From Hordeum vulgare subsp. vulgare (Eukaryota; Streptophyta; Magnoliopsida; Poales; Poaceae): a DNA stretch of 64,000 nt. Below are positions 10,299-22,025 of the stretch, piece by piece (positions within the stretch are counted from its first letter, which is position 1; every line of letters begins with the position of its first letter). The stretch spans positions 540,258,083-540,322,082 of the forward strand of contig NC_058520.1 of the NCBI RefSeq assembly GCF_904849725.1. Direction: 5' to 3'. Under the pieces are notes generated by a model. The model was not told where the DNA came from. It saw only the letters and a list, made by a program, of their open reading frames with translations, and ran no database searches. The position numbers and the translations under genes are program-made.

Positions 10299-11938
10299 AG
10301 AGCACAGCGGTGCGTGGCTTGGTAGTTGATCTATGCTTTGAAAGTAGTCTCAAAATGGGTAATTATCCAAAGGGATACGAAAACTTCCACCTTCATGTGC
10401 ATTGAATAGTTAGAGAAGTTTGATTCACCTCAATTAGTTTTGAGTTGTGGTTATGGTAATATCGAAGTCATGCTAGTAAGGTGTTGTGGATCTAGAAATA
10501 CTTATGTTGAAGTTAGTGATTCCCGTAGCATGCACGTATGCTGAACCGCCATGTGATGAAATCTGAGCATGATTAGTATATTGATTGTCATCCTTTGCGT
10601 GGCGGTCAGGATCGCGCGATGGTTTATACCTACCAACCCTTCCCCTAGGATTATGCGTTGAATGCTTTGTTTCGATTACTAATAAAACTTTTGCAACAAG
10701 TATATGAGTTCTCCATGACTAATGTTGAGTCCATGGTTTAGATGCACTTTCACCTGCCACCATCACTATCTTCCTAGTGCCGTGCAACTTTCGCCGGTGC
10801 ACAAAACCCACCATTAGCCTCCCTCAAAACAGCCACCATACCTACCTACTATGGATTTTCAAAGTCATTCCGAGATATATTGCCATGCAACTACCACCAT
10901 GACATGTTCCACCACGTCTACATTGCCATTGCATGATCGTAAGATAGCTAGCATGATGTTTCCATTAATGTCTATGCCATGCTAGATCATTGTCACGGTA
11001 CACTACCGAAGGCATTCCATATAGAGTCATCGTTGCTCTAAGTTTTGAGTTGAAAGTGTGATGATCATCATTAATGGAGCATTGTCCCATGTGAGGAAAT
11101 AAAAGAGGCCAAAGAAGCCCACCAAAAAAAAGAGGCCAAAGAGCCCACCAAAAAAAATGAGAGAAAAAGAGAGAAGGGACAATGCTACCACTTTTTCCAC
11201 ACTTGTGCATATTAAGCACCATGATCTTCATGATTGAGAGTCTCTCGTTTTGTCACCACCATATAGCTAGTAGGAAATTTTCATTATATAACTTGGCTTG
11301 TATATTCCAATGATACCCTTCCTCAAAATTGCCTTAGGTCTTCGTGAGCAAGCAAGTTGGATGCACACCCACTAGTTTTCTTTAAGAGCTTTCACATACT
11401 CTTAGCTCTAGTGCATCATTTGTATGGCAATCCCTACTCATTCACATTGACATATATTGATGAGCATCTCCACAGCTCATTGATATGCCTAGTTAATGTG
11501 ACTATCTTCTCCTTTTTTGTCTTGCAACCTCCACCACACTCCACACCATCTATAGTGCTATAACCATGGCTCACGCTCATGTATTGCGTGAGAGTTGAAA
11601 AGGTTTGAGAAAGTAAAGGTGTGAAACAATTACTTGGGCAATACCGGGGTTGTGCATGATTTAAATTCGTTGTGCAATGATGATAGAGCATAGCCAGACT
11701 ATATGCTTTTGTAGGGATAACTTTCTTTTAGCCTTGTTATTTTAAAAGTTCATGATTACCTTGCTAGTTTGCTTGAATGATTATTGTTTCCACGTCAATA
11801 GCAAACTATTGTTTTGAATCTAATGGATCTGAACATTCACGTCACATAAGAGGAATTACAAAGGACACCTATGCTAGGTAGCATGAAAGCATCAAAAATT
11901 CATTCTTTATCACTTCCCTACTCGAGGACGAGCAGGAA

Positions 11939-11955
11939 TTAAGCTTGGGGATGCT
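11939..11955 (+). other. Polypurine tract of element B
   Basis: The purine-rich ...AAGCTTGGGGATGCT directly precedes the 3' LTR start TGATACG. This is the expected position of the plus-strand primer. Confidence 0.75.
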
Positions 11956-13573
11956 TGATACGTCTCAAACGTATCTATAATTTTTGATGGTTTCATGCTC
12001 TTATCTTGTCATCTTTGGATGTTTTATGTACCTTTTATATCTTTTTTGGGACTAACTTATTAATTCAGTGCCAAGTGCCAGTTCCTGTTTTTCCTATGTT
12101 TTTGGCTCTTTTCATATGAAATTTTGGAACGGAGTCCAAACGGAATAAAATCCCTGAAATGATTTTTTTCCCGAACGGAAGAAGATCAGGGGGCCTGTGG
12201 GCCAAGCCAGGAGGGCTCCTTGGAGCCCACAAGCCCCCACTCCGCCACCATGGGGGAGGCGGCGGTGGCAGGGCTTGTGGCCTCCCTAGCCGCCCCCTGA
12301 CCTAGATCCTTGGCCTATATATTCCCAAAAAATCAGCAAAAAATCAGGGGAACCTCCAAAATACTTTTCCGCCGCCGCAAGCTTCCGTTTCCGCGAGATC
12401 TCATCTGGAGACCCTTCCCGGCGCCCTGCCGGAGGGGACTTTGGAGTTGGAGGGCTTCTTCATCATCATCATCGCCCCTCCAATGACTCGTGAGTAGTTC
12501 ACTTCAGACCCACGGGTCCGTAGTTAGTAGCTACATGGCTTCTTCTCTCTCTTGGATCTTCAATACAAAGTTCTCCATTATCTTCATGGAGATCTATCCG
12601 ATGTAATCTTCTTTGGCGGTGTGTTTGTCGAGATCCGATGAATTGTGGATTTGTGATCAGATTATCTATGATATATATTTGAGTCTTTCCTGATTTCTTT
12701 TATGCATGATTTGATATCCTTGTAAGTATTTCCGAGTCTTGGGTTTTGTTTGGCCAACTAGATCTATGATTCTTGCAATGGGAGAAGTGCTTGGTTTTGG
12801 GTTCTACCATGTGGTGACCTTTCCCAGTGACAGTAGGGGCATCAAGACACACATTAAGTACTTGCCATCAAGGGTAACAAGATGGGCTCTGGTGTTGATA
12901 TGAGATTGTCCATCTACATCATGTCATCTTGCTTAAGGCGTTACTCTGTTCTTTTGGACTTAATACACTAGATGCTTGCTGGAGCGGTCGACGTGTGGAG
13001 TAATAGTAGTAGATGCAGAAAGTATCGGTCTACTTATTTTGGACGTGATGCCTATAGATATAATCATTGCCATAGATATCGTCACGACTTTGCGCGGTTC
13101 TATCAATTGCTCGACAGTAATTTGTTCACCCACCGTCTACTTGCTTTTATGAGAGAAGCCACTAGTAAATACTACGGCCCCTGGGTCTATTCACATCCAT
13201 CGTTTACACCTCCATTTTTTACTTTGCTTTGTTACTTTGTTGCTTTCAGTTCTCACTTGGAGAACAATCTATAAGGGATTGACAACCCCTTCATAGCGTT
13301 GGGATCAAGCTTTTGTTTTTGTGCAGGATCTTGTGATACTCCTCCACTGGATTGATACGTTGGTTCTCAAACTGAGGACATACTTACCACCGCTGTGCTA
13401 CATCACCCTTTCCTCTTCGAGGGAACACCAACGCATAGCTCCAAGGCCACGGGGGAAATCCTTTGCATATTTGCCTAGGAAGTCCCTTAAGGCGTAGCCG
13501 CAGCAGAAGGATTCCTGGTGCCGTCGACAAAACTATTCCTGTCGCCATTGTCGGGGAAGCACAACTAACATCA
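11956..13573 (+). repeat. 3' LTR of element B
   Basis: The LTR starts TGATACGTCTC and ends ACATCA, followed by the duplicated AGCAG. It is full-length compared with the 5' LTR and retains the ~17 bp lost there. Confidence 0.92.
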
Positions 13574-13578
13574 AGCAG
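13574..13578 (+). repeat. Target site duplication of element B, right copy
   Basis: AGCAG follows the 3' LTR and equals the left copy at 5359-5363. Confidence 0.9.
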
Positions 13579-13795
13579 CATGTGGTGGTGGCGAAGCAAA
13601 CTTACTCATAACGGAAGGTGAATCAAGCGTAGCACTAATGCTAAGAACAATACCTTTTCTTGTAGTGGATGGTAAAATTGGAACCTTGGGGTCTCCTTTC
13701 TTACCCATAGCGGATAAATCGCAGCAAGCAAAATAACTCCAAGTAGACTTGTAAATAAAGCTATGCTCCCCGGCAACGGTGCGAGAAAATAGTCT
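13574..13795 (-). mobile_element. Element A leader, primer site and gag start
   Basis: The minus strand here runs from the 5' LTR of element A into its gag. A tRNA-Asp-like primer site lies at about 13768-13786 (CACCGTTGCCGGGGAGC on the minus strand), with two changes from the canonical site of element B; one of them is the G-to-A change expected from CpG decay. A gag ATG is at 13609-13607, and its frame continues across element B into 5363. Confidence 0.78.
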
Positions 13796-15189
13796 TGATA
13801 ACCCACAAGTGTAGGGGATGGCAATAGTCTTCACGGGTAAGATAAGCCAATTTATTGATTTGATAAAAGGGGAGCCAAAGAATATTTATAAGGTTTAACA
13901 GTTGAGTTGTCAATTCAACCGCACCTAAAAGATACTTGCTTGGCAACGAAATATTAGTAGCAATGGTGATATGGAAGTGATGATGACAACGAAAATAATA
14001 GTGGCAAAGCAACGAAAGTAAAACAACAAAAGCAAAGCAACTTGTAACCAGCAGGATTAAAACACTGTTGGCTAGGGAGATGGATGGTTGGTCATGGATG
14101 AGAGATATCATGTATTTAATTTAGGGCAAGGCACACATAAAGTAATGATCATCGAGGCAAATATCAAACATTAGGCATGTATCCCAAGGTAGTCGTGCGT
14201 GCTTGCAATAAGAACTTGCACAACATATTTTGTCCTACCATCACGCTACCAACGGGGCCAAAAGGAACTTATGGAGATTAAGGTGCTCCTGTCAAAGAGG
14301 ACCGGAACAAAGCATTAACAATCAATGGATACATGGAATCCTCAAATTATAGTCTATCCCCTTTGGTGTCCCAAGATGTCACCATTGGGATCGCGGTTCC
14401 GGACTATACTAGGTGCATACTACTCATAGATAGAATCAAGAACACAAATATATTCATGAAAACATGATGGGTTCAGATTTGAAATCATGGCACTCGGTCC
14501 CTAAGTGACAAGCATTAAGAATAACAAGTAGTAGCAAAGATGATAAACACCATAGTAGATGATAGGCAACATGCCCCCAACAATCTGACGAACTATTACA
14601 TGATCTAACTCATCCAATCCCGACCACCCCCTTCACCTACAACATGGAATTACTCACACATGAAAGGGGAAGTCATGGAAGCGTGATGGAGTGGCGATGG
14701 TGACGATGGTGGCGACGATTTACCCTCTCCGGAGGCCAAGGCAGCCTCCAGATTAGCTCTCCCGGAGAAGAACCGAGGGTGGCGGCGGCTCCGCGTCGAG
14801 AACTCGCAAAACGACTTTTGTTCTGGAATTTCTCCGTCTCGGGTAAAAATAGAAGTGAAGGTAGGGCACGAGAGGAGGTGGGCTCCACCCAGGTGGCCTC
14901 CCTGCGCGGCCAGGGGGCAGGCCGCGCCACCAGGTCGCCTGGAGGCGTGGTGACCACCCTGTGGCCCATCTTCTAGCCAAGGGTTCCTCCTAGTGCGTGT
15001 ATTTTCTCTATTTTTTATTGGAATTTTCCTGGACACCTAAAAACCCAGTTTCCTGCACACAAGAAAACCATACAGGCAGCTCTGCTGAAGACGTCGTTAA
15101 TCCGGGTTAGTTTCGTTCAAATCATGTAAGAATGAGGCCAAAACAATAGCAAAAGTGTTTGGAAAAGTCGATACGTTTGAGACGTATCA
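13796..15189 (-). repeat. 5' LTR of element A
   Basis: On the plus strand it reads TGATAACCCACAAG at the left and GAGACGTATCA at the right, so TG...CA ends are kept. It matches the LTR of element C (58893-60294) throughout. The five bases after it are ATGAC. The matching duplication would lie left of the window. Confidence 0.88.
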
Positions 15190-15861
15190 ATGACCAAATG
15201 ACTTCATGGGCTGTTAGGGGAGGTGGACCATCCCTTATTGGTCTGGCCAAGGCCTTCCCTAAAGTCTCATGCGGCTACGGATAAGGAGCTAAGGCTAAAG
15301 GAGATTTAAAAGGAAGAGATTCACCTCCCTTGTGGGAGATGGACTCCTCCCTTATCTCGGCTGAACCTCTCCTCCTTGGAGGAGGGGCCAAGGCAGCCTT
15401 CCCTCTCCCTCCTCCTATATATACTTGAGGTTTTGGGATTTTTGAGACACAATTATCTCTCTCCCACGGCGCAGCCCTATCTCTCTCTTCTTCCTCCCCC
15501 GCAACGCTTGGCGAAGCCGTGGCGGAGAACCACATAGCTGCACCGCCACCACACCGTCGTGCCGCCGGAGCTCTCCCTCAACTTCCCCTCTCTCCTTGCT
15601 GGATCAAGAAGGAGGATACATCACCGGGCTGAACGTGTGTCGAACGCGGAGGTGCCGTGGTTCGACACATAGATCAAAATCCACCGCGATTTGAATCGCT
15701 GCGAGTACAACTCCATCAGCCGCGTTCATGGTAACGCTTCCTCTTAGCGATCTTCAAAGGTATGAAGATGCTCTACTCCTTTGCTCATTGCTGGTTTCTC
15801 CATAGATAGATCCTTGTATGGCGTAGGAATTTTTTTGAATTTACTACGATCCCCAACAACT
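15190..15861 (+). mobile_element. 3' end of an older LTR, truncated by element A
   Basis: The sequence ends TACGATCCCCAACA. It contains the 'ggtatgaagatgctctac' and 'tagatagatccttg' blocks that I recognise from the 3' ends of Triticeae gypsy LTRs. The upstream part has a TATATATAC box at 15416-15424 followed by a C/T-rich leader. Element A appears to have inserted into it. The family name is not certain. Confidence 0.55.
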
Positions 15862-16094
15862 ATGACTTTGCTATGCTTAAAGCTTGTCACTAGGGTCCGA
15901 GTGACATAATTTTAGATATGAACACTTATTTTTTTCAAGATTATGTATATCATATTTTTTTGATTATTTATATCATATGTTGATCTTACCTATAAGTTAT
16001 ATGCACCTATCATCGTTCTGAACTATAGACCCCCATGGTGACAATGGTGGGGATATCGACGGGGATCACTTTGACTTGAGGAGTTCATGTATTC

Positions 16095-16633
16095 AGCATG
16101 TGTTAATTTTTTGTTTGAGTTCTCTATTAAAAGGAGCACCTTAAATTACCCTTAGTTTCATAAGGACCCCGCTTCCACGAGAGGGTAGGACAAAAAATGT
16201 TATGCAGGTTTTTATCGCAATCACATATGACCATATATGGAATACGTGCCTACATATGATTGATGAACTGGAGCTATTGTGTGTCGCTCCAGGTTGTGAC
16301 TGTTACATATTGAATCTCGTCTATATATCCATCGCCAGTTCACGACTATGCTTTAATACTATTGTTGTTGCTCGAGTTACTACTACTACTGTTGTTACAA
16401 ATCTGTGTGAAACTACTATTGTTACTGTTATAGTTATGATCTCTACCACCACAATCATATTAACGTGTTACTAATAAATAGGTGTAAAAAGTGATTCTCG
16501 GATGTGTTTGAATTGACAACTTAATTTCTAAGGTTTATAAATATTCTTTGTGCCTTCTTGTGATGAATCAATAAATTTGGATGAAATACTACCCGAGAAG
16601 ACTGTTGCGATCCCCTCTACTTGTGAGTCATCA
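16095..16633 (+). mobile_element. Degenerate LTR 3' remnant, element A/C family
   Basis: The plus-strand sequence follows the inverted order of the A and C LTRs: a 'ggaccccgcttccacgag' block, a run of trinucleotide-like ACT repeats, then 'gaatcaataaatttgg' and a terminus GATCCCCTCTACTTGTGAGTCATCA. It is strongly diverged and lacks the LTR 5' half, so it is much older than A or C. Confidence 0.6.
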
Positions 16634-16647
16634 CACACGTACAAAAA

Positions 16648-16894
16648 TCTCCCTTCATTTCATAATGTAGTGCACATTTTTTTAAAGTCAAATCTCACAA
16701 ACTTTGATCAAATGCGTGGACATAAACATTTACATCTAAAATGTCAAACATATAACATTACATTCAACATAAGATGTAGTTTCATTTTTTTATATTATAG
16801 ATATAAATAGTTTTCCCTATAATCTTGGCCAAAGTTTGAAAAGTTTGACTTTTAAAAAAATCTATGGGCACTACATTATAGAACAAAGGGAGTA
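16648..16894. mobile_element. Stowaway-type MITE
   Basis: Termini CTCCCTTCATTTCATAATGT and the complement of ACTACATTATAGAACAAAGGGAG form imperfect inverted repeats, with TA at the right edge. The interior is AT-rich, with the CTTTGATCAAA-like core common in this group. The length is about 245 bp. Confidence 0.75.
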
Positions 16895-18311
16895 TGATAG
16901 TTATTATGCCGATGAACCGGACATGGCAACTCAGTTTCTTTAGGCAAGAATATCTGACTAAATCACAAACGACTAGAAAGATTTTCCTTTTTTTGAGAGA
17001 CTAGAAAGCGTTTATGGTAGGATAAACCATATCCGCGAGACTGCTACTCAGTATGGTCCGAAGTAAAAACTACTTCTATGGTTCAAAGTGAATAGATATT
17101 TGAGTGCACCAAAGTAGTCATATATGCCTTGTTTGGATGTTTTCCTTTTTTACGCGGAAAAGAATTAGTTATATTCATGAAACCAACAATACAAAGAATA
17201 TTGAAAAATGAAAATAATACATCAAAGTCTCGGGGCCTAACCGTCTCCCCCTCCCGATAGTACAATAGCGTGCGCCACACGTTGCTCCATCACCGAAGAC
17301 AACATATTGTTGTTGATCAAGAATCAGAAGTCATCGAGAGCATGAGCACGCTTGAGAATAAGCCGTCAAAACCGTGCGACTCATATCTAAGAGCTAGACC
17401 TCCATTATGTCCCGCATGCCTCATGCCAACACTGGAGGACGCACTGACGCGGAGGGGATGATGCCAACATACCAAAGTACACAGTGAAATCTATTGTCGC
17501 GTTGGCGTACTCCCGCAAATGCTATCCTGATTGCCCTGAAACGGATGGTAAGAATTTACTCTTGGGAGACATCAACTCCACCATAGAATACACTGCCAAG
17601 ATGACAAAGCTCGAGAAAAATTTATTCGTCATGCCAACACCGCCACAACCATCAAAGACCCCCCTCCCCCGAAACCCTAGCCCTAATCTATCTATGGTCA
17701 AATGTCGAGGAACTCAAATTTCCCACCCCTCACACTACCGAAGAGGCTGGCAAAAGAGGGGGAACCTACTGGCTCAATGTCGTCGGTAGTGGATGATGAG
17801 GAACAATGACTCTACCTAATCGCCTCCCGTGTTGGAGTGAAAATGGGAAGAAAGGGCACACATGTCAGATTGCTATTTCTGACATCATTTGCTGATGCAA
17901 CCACTAGAGACTGTAAGAAATAATAGTAGACCATTAATTATGTGATTTTGTTAATTCACTGGATAAAAATGCATTACATTGAAAATACATCATATGGACA
18001 GTAAAAACTCTTGACAAAAGTGAAAGTACATCATTCTTTTACATTCAGGCGCTATTCCGATGCCATTTTTCGCTAGATCAAAATTTGTACTAGGAAATGG
18101 CATTGTCGTCCAGCATCCGGTGTCATTAGTGGGCTTTATGGATGTTGCGGTACAACAAAAGTTTCCTATTCGCGGTTCCTGGCAGCAAAAAAAAAGGGTA
18201 AATCCTATTTGGTGCAGGCTGTGTGGTCTGTAGCGCTCACTCCAACGAATAGCCCATGTAAAGAGATGGTACGGTTGAAAGCCCTAGTGCTTTTCATCCC
18301 TTCCCTGAACA
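16895..18311. other. Degenerate repeat DNA, no gene recognised
   Basis: Short ORFs (for example 17270-17461 and 17484-17789) have no recognisable domain and look like chance or decayed transposon sequence. A GC-richer patch at 17250-17800 may be a remnant of a LINE or CACTA leader. I cannot support any gene here. Confidence 0.4.
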
Positions 18312-18596
18312 TTTTTTTTCCTAACACACAATATAAATGCAGACGCTCTTATAAATGCAAGAACACCCTATCTTTATGAGCATATTTCAAAAAATAAATC
18401 CACACATTATTTTAAGATTAATGAAGGCATCCCATGCGTCATGTAGTTGACAAAAACGTCCCTTCCCACTAAACGCATATCACCACAAAACCTAAAATAA
18501 ATCTAGAAAAAATGCGACAACCAGTGCCAAGTCTAGAACCTTAACCCTCATGGGCTGGTTCCACCACAGTATAACCTACCCAGCTGAGCTACACCC
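18312..18596 (-). mobile_element. Au SINE, essentially full length
   Basis: Read on the minus strand this begins GGGTGTAGCTCAGCTGGGTA, a tRNA-like head with an exact RNA polymerase III A box TAGCTCAGCTGG (18580-18591). A degenerate B box follows, then the body including TGGTGGAACCAGCCC, and an A-rich tail at the 18312 end. The block order matches the Au SINE of Triticeae as I remember it. No clear target duplication was found. Confidence 0.78.
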
Positions 18597-19504
18597 ACTT
18601 TGCCACTTTTGAAGATTATGCAGAAAGTTCCAAGTGCACGTTTTGAAATTTATGAACTGTAAAATTCTTGAAATTTTTCAAATTTTGAGGGCATTTTTCT
18701 TCAGTTTGCAAAAATAAAATCACATTTTAGAACTTTTAAAATTCATAATTTTTTTTCAAATTTATGTTTTCTAGAAATTTATGAACAATTCAAATTCACA
18801 AAGATTTTTAAAAAATCATGACTTGTTTTAAAAATATCAAATATTAAATTTAAAATATTTTTCTAAATATTTGAACGTACAATTTAATTATCTACAGGAA
18901 TCGAGCTACCGACTGAACTGGGCCAGCCCATTTGACTGGATCTGTTCGTTGTTTTAGAATTTTCTGGATGGGTTTCACCTATTTTGTTTGTTCTTTTTCC
19001 TGTTATCCTTTACTGTTTTTAAGTTTATATTATTTTAGGTTTAAATTTATTTTAAAAAAGTTCATAATTCCAATCAAGACTTTGTGTTTTTTTAATAAGT
19101 GTTCCTTTATAAGTAAATATCCGAAATTTAAATTATAGTACTGTATAATGTTCTTCATTTTTTTCAAAAAATGTTCGCATTTACAAAAATATCTTCACAA
19201 TATGTTCGAATTTTTGCGAGAAAATGATCTTACATAAAAAAGGTCACCTTTTTGTTTTGAAACGCCGGCTGAAAAAGCCCTGCTAGGAACATCTACAACA
19301 AGATGGAAATCGCTCGTCATAGTGCCCGTCCAAGTCGCCTCAGTATCTCTCCCTAACAGGCCAGTCCAGATCACGACAACCATGTGCAATTTAGGGGGCA
19401 ATTCGTACAAAATGCGTAACTCCCATCTCGAACCCTCCTAAAAACAAAATTAAGTGCCGAAGATATGTCGCCAGTTTTTAGTATCCCAAACGAAAAATCT
19501 TCCT
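18597..19504. other. AT-rich repeat DNA, no gene recognised
   Basis: The stretch is dominated by A/T tracts with recurring 'aaatttttcaaattt' and 'atgttcg' words, typical of unclassified Triticeae repeats. A GC-richer patch at 19250-19440 has a 71-codon minus-strand ORF with no recognisable domain. Confidence 0.4.
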
Positions 19505-19750
19505 GTTTTTATTTACTATGCTTATTAGGTTTGTCTAAAGTCAAATCTTATATACTTTCAATAAATTCGTATAAAATATTAACATATACACCATCAAATC
19601 AATATCGTTGAATTCATCATTACATATATTTTTCACATCATACAAACGTCTTACTGTAAATGTTGATATTGTTTTCTACAAATTTAGTCAAACTTTATAA
19701 AGTTTGACATCAGTCAAAATAAATATTCAGATTAAATAAAACGGATGAAA
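19505..19750. mobile_element. Degenerate Stowaway-type MITE
   Basis: The internal block 'ttataaagtttgacatcagtcaaaataaatattcag' and the mirrored 'gtctaaagtcaaatcttata' are characteristic of Stowaway-like MITEs. Terminal repeats are decayed, so edges are approximate. Confidence 0.45.
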
Positions 19751-20002
19751 TACCAACAATGATGCTCCAATGATGACTGAAAAAAACCTGAAATGGCAGT
19801 GCCCTATTTCCCTTTTTCAAAAACTTCCTTTATTTTGTCGCTTAAACACCTTTAATGCCTCGTGAACCGGCCCTCGTTTTGGCTGCTGGGAATGCACCAA
19901 CGCCCATGCACAACTCCTGCTGGTTGCTGGCCTCACACACAACTCGTGCTGGTCACCGCCCTCGTGTGTCGCTCCGTTCGGTCGTCGCGTTTACGCTGAC
20001 TT

Positions 20003-20253
20003 AACTGATTATAAAAAAATAAAATTGTATATTTTTACTTAATTGAAAGAAAGAGAAGATCAATGGACTCTTAGTTAAGAGACAGCTCTATCACGTGCTC
20101 TTTGGCACTTTGTTAAAATGAAAGATGGATCATATAATTAAAAAAATAGTACATTCTTCTAAGCAATTATTGTACATGTTAGATATAAAATGTGATATAG
20201 ATGACATGACAATGTCTTATAACCAACAGCTGACTATACTCTTAATCATGCTC
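20003..20253. mobile_element. Tourist-like MITE, decayed
   Basis: This resembles the MITE at 41247-41521: a 'gagacagctctatcacgtgctc' block, a 'ttgtacatgttagatataa' block and the terminus 'taatcatgctct'. It interrupts a unit of the ~475-bp array. Left edge uncertain. Confidence 0.55.
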
Positions 20254-20610
20254 TACTATGGTCCGACTGGGGGTCTGGAGCAAAGAGAATCAAGGTGATT
20301 GAATCGAGCATGTGGTGCAAAGGATTGCATTGGGTGGCGTGATGCCTGGCCTACGTATAGGTACAACACAATAAGGTGGGTTCGGACCAATAAAAAAGGA
20401 CACGTGTAATTTTTTATAGGTTTGCCTTTTCCGTTTCGATACAACATACGTATAAAGGGTAAGATGAACTTTTTACAAGGATTGCTTGGATTCTATACAA
20501 CGTACATGTAGAAACGTAATAGCGACTGGGCCGGCCCACTCAACGGCAACAACACGGAAGTTAGCTGCACTTATGATGCGAGAAAAAATGGCGAAAAGCA
20601 CCTATTCTAG

Positions 20611-20680
20611 CAATAATCGAACTCCAGAATTCAAGGTCGTAAACAGAGTGCTTTTAACCACAAGGGACAACAACTGCCGC
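20611..20680 (-). repeat. tRNA-like segment in array unit 1
   Basis: On the minus strand the segment has a tRNA 3'-half look, with a decayed B box (GGAGTTCGATTA) preceded by a variable-arm-like block. It is not a foldable complete tRNA, so it is not called as a tRNA gene. Confidence 0.4.
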
Positions 20681-21090
20681 CCTCGTGTGCCGCTCCGTTC
20701 AGCCGTCGAGAACGCACGCTGCTTCTACTAGGCTTCAACAGGAGGTCTGGAGCAAAGAGAATCAAGGTGATTGAATCGAGCGATGTGATGAAAAGGATTG
20801 CATTGGGTGGCATGATTCCTAACCTGCGTACAACACAATAAGGTGGGTTCGGGCAAATAGAAAAGGACAGGTATAATTTCTTACAGGTTTACCTTTCTCC
20901 CTGTTCCGGTACAACCCCCCTCATAATGCGTATAAAGGATAAGAGGGACCTTTCACAAGGATTGCGTGGAATGTATACGACGTACATGTAAAGATGTAAT
21001 AGACGTTGGGCCGGTCCACTCAACGGCAACAACACGGAAGTTAGCTGCACTTATGATACGAGAAAAAAATGACGAAAGCACCTATTTTGA

Positions 21091-21160
21091 CAAGAATCGA
21101 ACTCGGGACTTCAAGGTCGTAAACATAGTGCTTGTAACCATAAGGGACAACAACTGCCGC
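21091..21160 (-). repeat. tRNA-like segment in array unit 2
   Basis: Minus strand CCCGAGTTCGATTCTTG matches the T-arm/B-box pattern GGTTCGANTCC well, preceded by GACCTTGAAGT. It is the same position in the unit as in units 1 and 3. A full D arm is not evident. Confidence 0.45.
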
Positions 21161-21526
21161 CTTTGTATGCCGCTTCGTTCGGCCATCGGGAGCGCGCGCT
21201 GCTTCTACTTGGGTTCGACTCGAGGTTTAGAGCAAAGAGAATTAAGGTGATTGAATCGAGCGATGTGGTGGAAATGATTGTATTGGGTGGCGTGATGCGT
21301 GACATGCATATAGGTACAATATAACAAGGTGTGTTCAAGCCAATAGAAAGGACACACATTTTTTTTTATAGATTTAGATTTCCCTGTTTCGGTACAACCC
21401 CGCTTATAATATGTATAAAGGGTAGGACGAACCTTTCATAAGAATTGCATGAAATGTATACAACGTACAAGTAAAGTCGTAACAGCGGCTGGACCAGCCC
21501 ACTCACCGACAACAACACGAAAGTAA

Positions 21527-21903
21527 GACCCTGTTTGGAACCATCCAGATTATATAATTCAGTTTTTATAATCTATTATGTCTTCAAACAGGACAGATTA
21601 TGGTGTAGATTATAAAAATAAGATAAACAGATTATTAAAAACTCATAATGTACTCTACACCAGCTAAAATCAGATTATGGATTGCTAATAACCCATTACC
21701 CTTGTAAAGTTGAAGATAATTACATTCCTACCATCGACAACCTTCTTTTTAAAAAAAAAACTAAAGGCACGCAGGTCATTATGTAATGTAAAACCTGAAT
21801 TACAGTTTATATAATCTGGCCTCCAAACATGTCCATCTAAATTATTTTTATAACTAGATTATGTAATCTATCTTCGTAATCCATTATGGTTTCAAACAAG
21901 ACC
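21527..21903. mobile_element. Tourist/Harbinger-type MITE with TAA duplication
   Basis: Termini GACCCTGTTTGGAACCAT and GGTCTTGTTTGAAACCAT (right end, complemented) are imperfect inverted repeats. TAA flanks both sides (21524-21526 and 21904-21906). The neighbouring array units give the uninterrupted site 'gaagttagctgcac', which confirms both edges. Confidence 0.85.
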
Positions 21904-21956
21904 TAAGCTGCACCGGTACGAGAAAAAAAAATAATAGGGAGAGACAACTATTCTGG

Positions 21957-22020
21957 CAAGAATCGAACTCGGGACTGCAAGGTCGTAAACAAAATGCTTG
22001 TGACCACAAGGGACAACACT
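21957..22020 (-). repeat. tRNA-like segment in array unit 3
   Basis: CCCGAGTTCGATTCTTGCC on the minus strand, preceded by GACCTTGCAGT. This copy lies after the Tourist MITE that splits the unit. Confidence 0.45.
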
Positions 22021-22025
22021 GCTCA

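Larger units (their letters stand above)
9275..11955 (+). mobile_element. Non-coding 3' internal region of element B
   Basis: This 2.7 kb without coding capacity contains structured features: a hairpin after the stop codon (9320-9337), an 18-G run (9720-9737), two polypurine-tract-like copies (9939-9953, 9992-10007), three spaced repeats (10199-10298) and the true PPT before the 3' LTR. Blocks of it are recognisable in elements E (40873-43050, minus strand) and F (45769-46308). Confidence 0.8.
5364..13573 (+). mobile_element. Complete non-autonomous gypsy element B (gag-pro only)
   Basis: This 8.2-kb LTR retrotransposon is bounded by two LTRs (5364-6965 and 11956-13573) and a 5-bp duplication AGCAG. 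It has a tRNA-Asp primer site, broken gag and protease reading frames, and 2.7 kb of non-coding internal DNA. There is no RT, RNase H or integrase sequence. The order LTR, PBS, gag, pro, PPT, LTR is intact, so it would have needed pol enzymes in trans. By eye the two LTRs differ at very roughly 60-70 positions plus a ~17-bp gap. This indicates a moderately old insertion, older than the chromovirus at 28111-39407. Confidence 0.93.
19860..22025. repeat. Tandem array with ~475-bp units carrying a tRNA-like segment
   Basis: Complete units start near 20272, 20744 and 21224, each opening with 'ctggagcaaagagaatcaag' or a close variant. The end of an earlier unit is visible at about 19950-20000. Units share the block 'cactcaacggcaacaacacg' and a segment that on the minus strand reads like a tRNA 3' half (GAGTTCGATTC). 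The earlier unit is split by a Tourist-like MITE (about 20003-20253) and the last by another (21527-21903). The source of the repeat is unknown to me. Confidence 0.75.

Noticed and set aside
18535..18600. Possible tRNA gene
   Set aside because: Although the A box is exact, the B box is decayed and the sequence continues as the body of Au SINE.
21091..21160. tRNA gene in the tandem array
   Set aside because: Only a T-arm-like 3' half is present; no acceptor or D arm could be paired.
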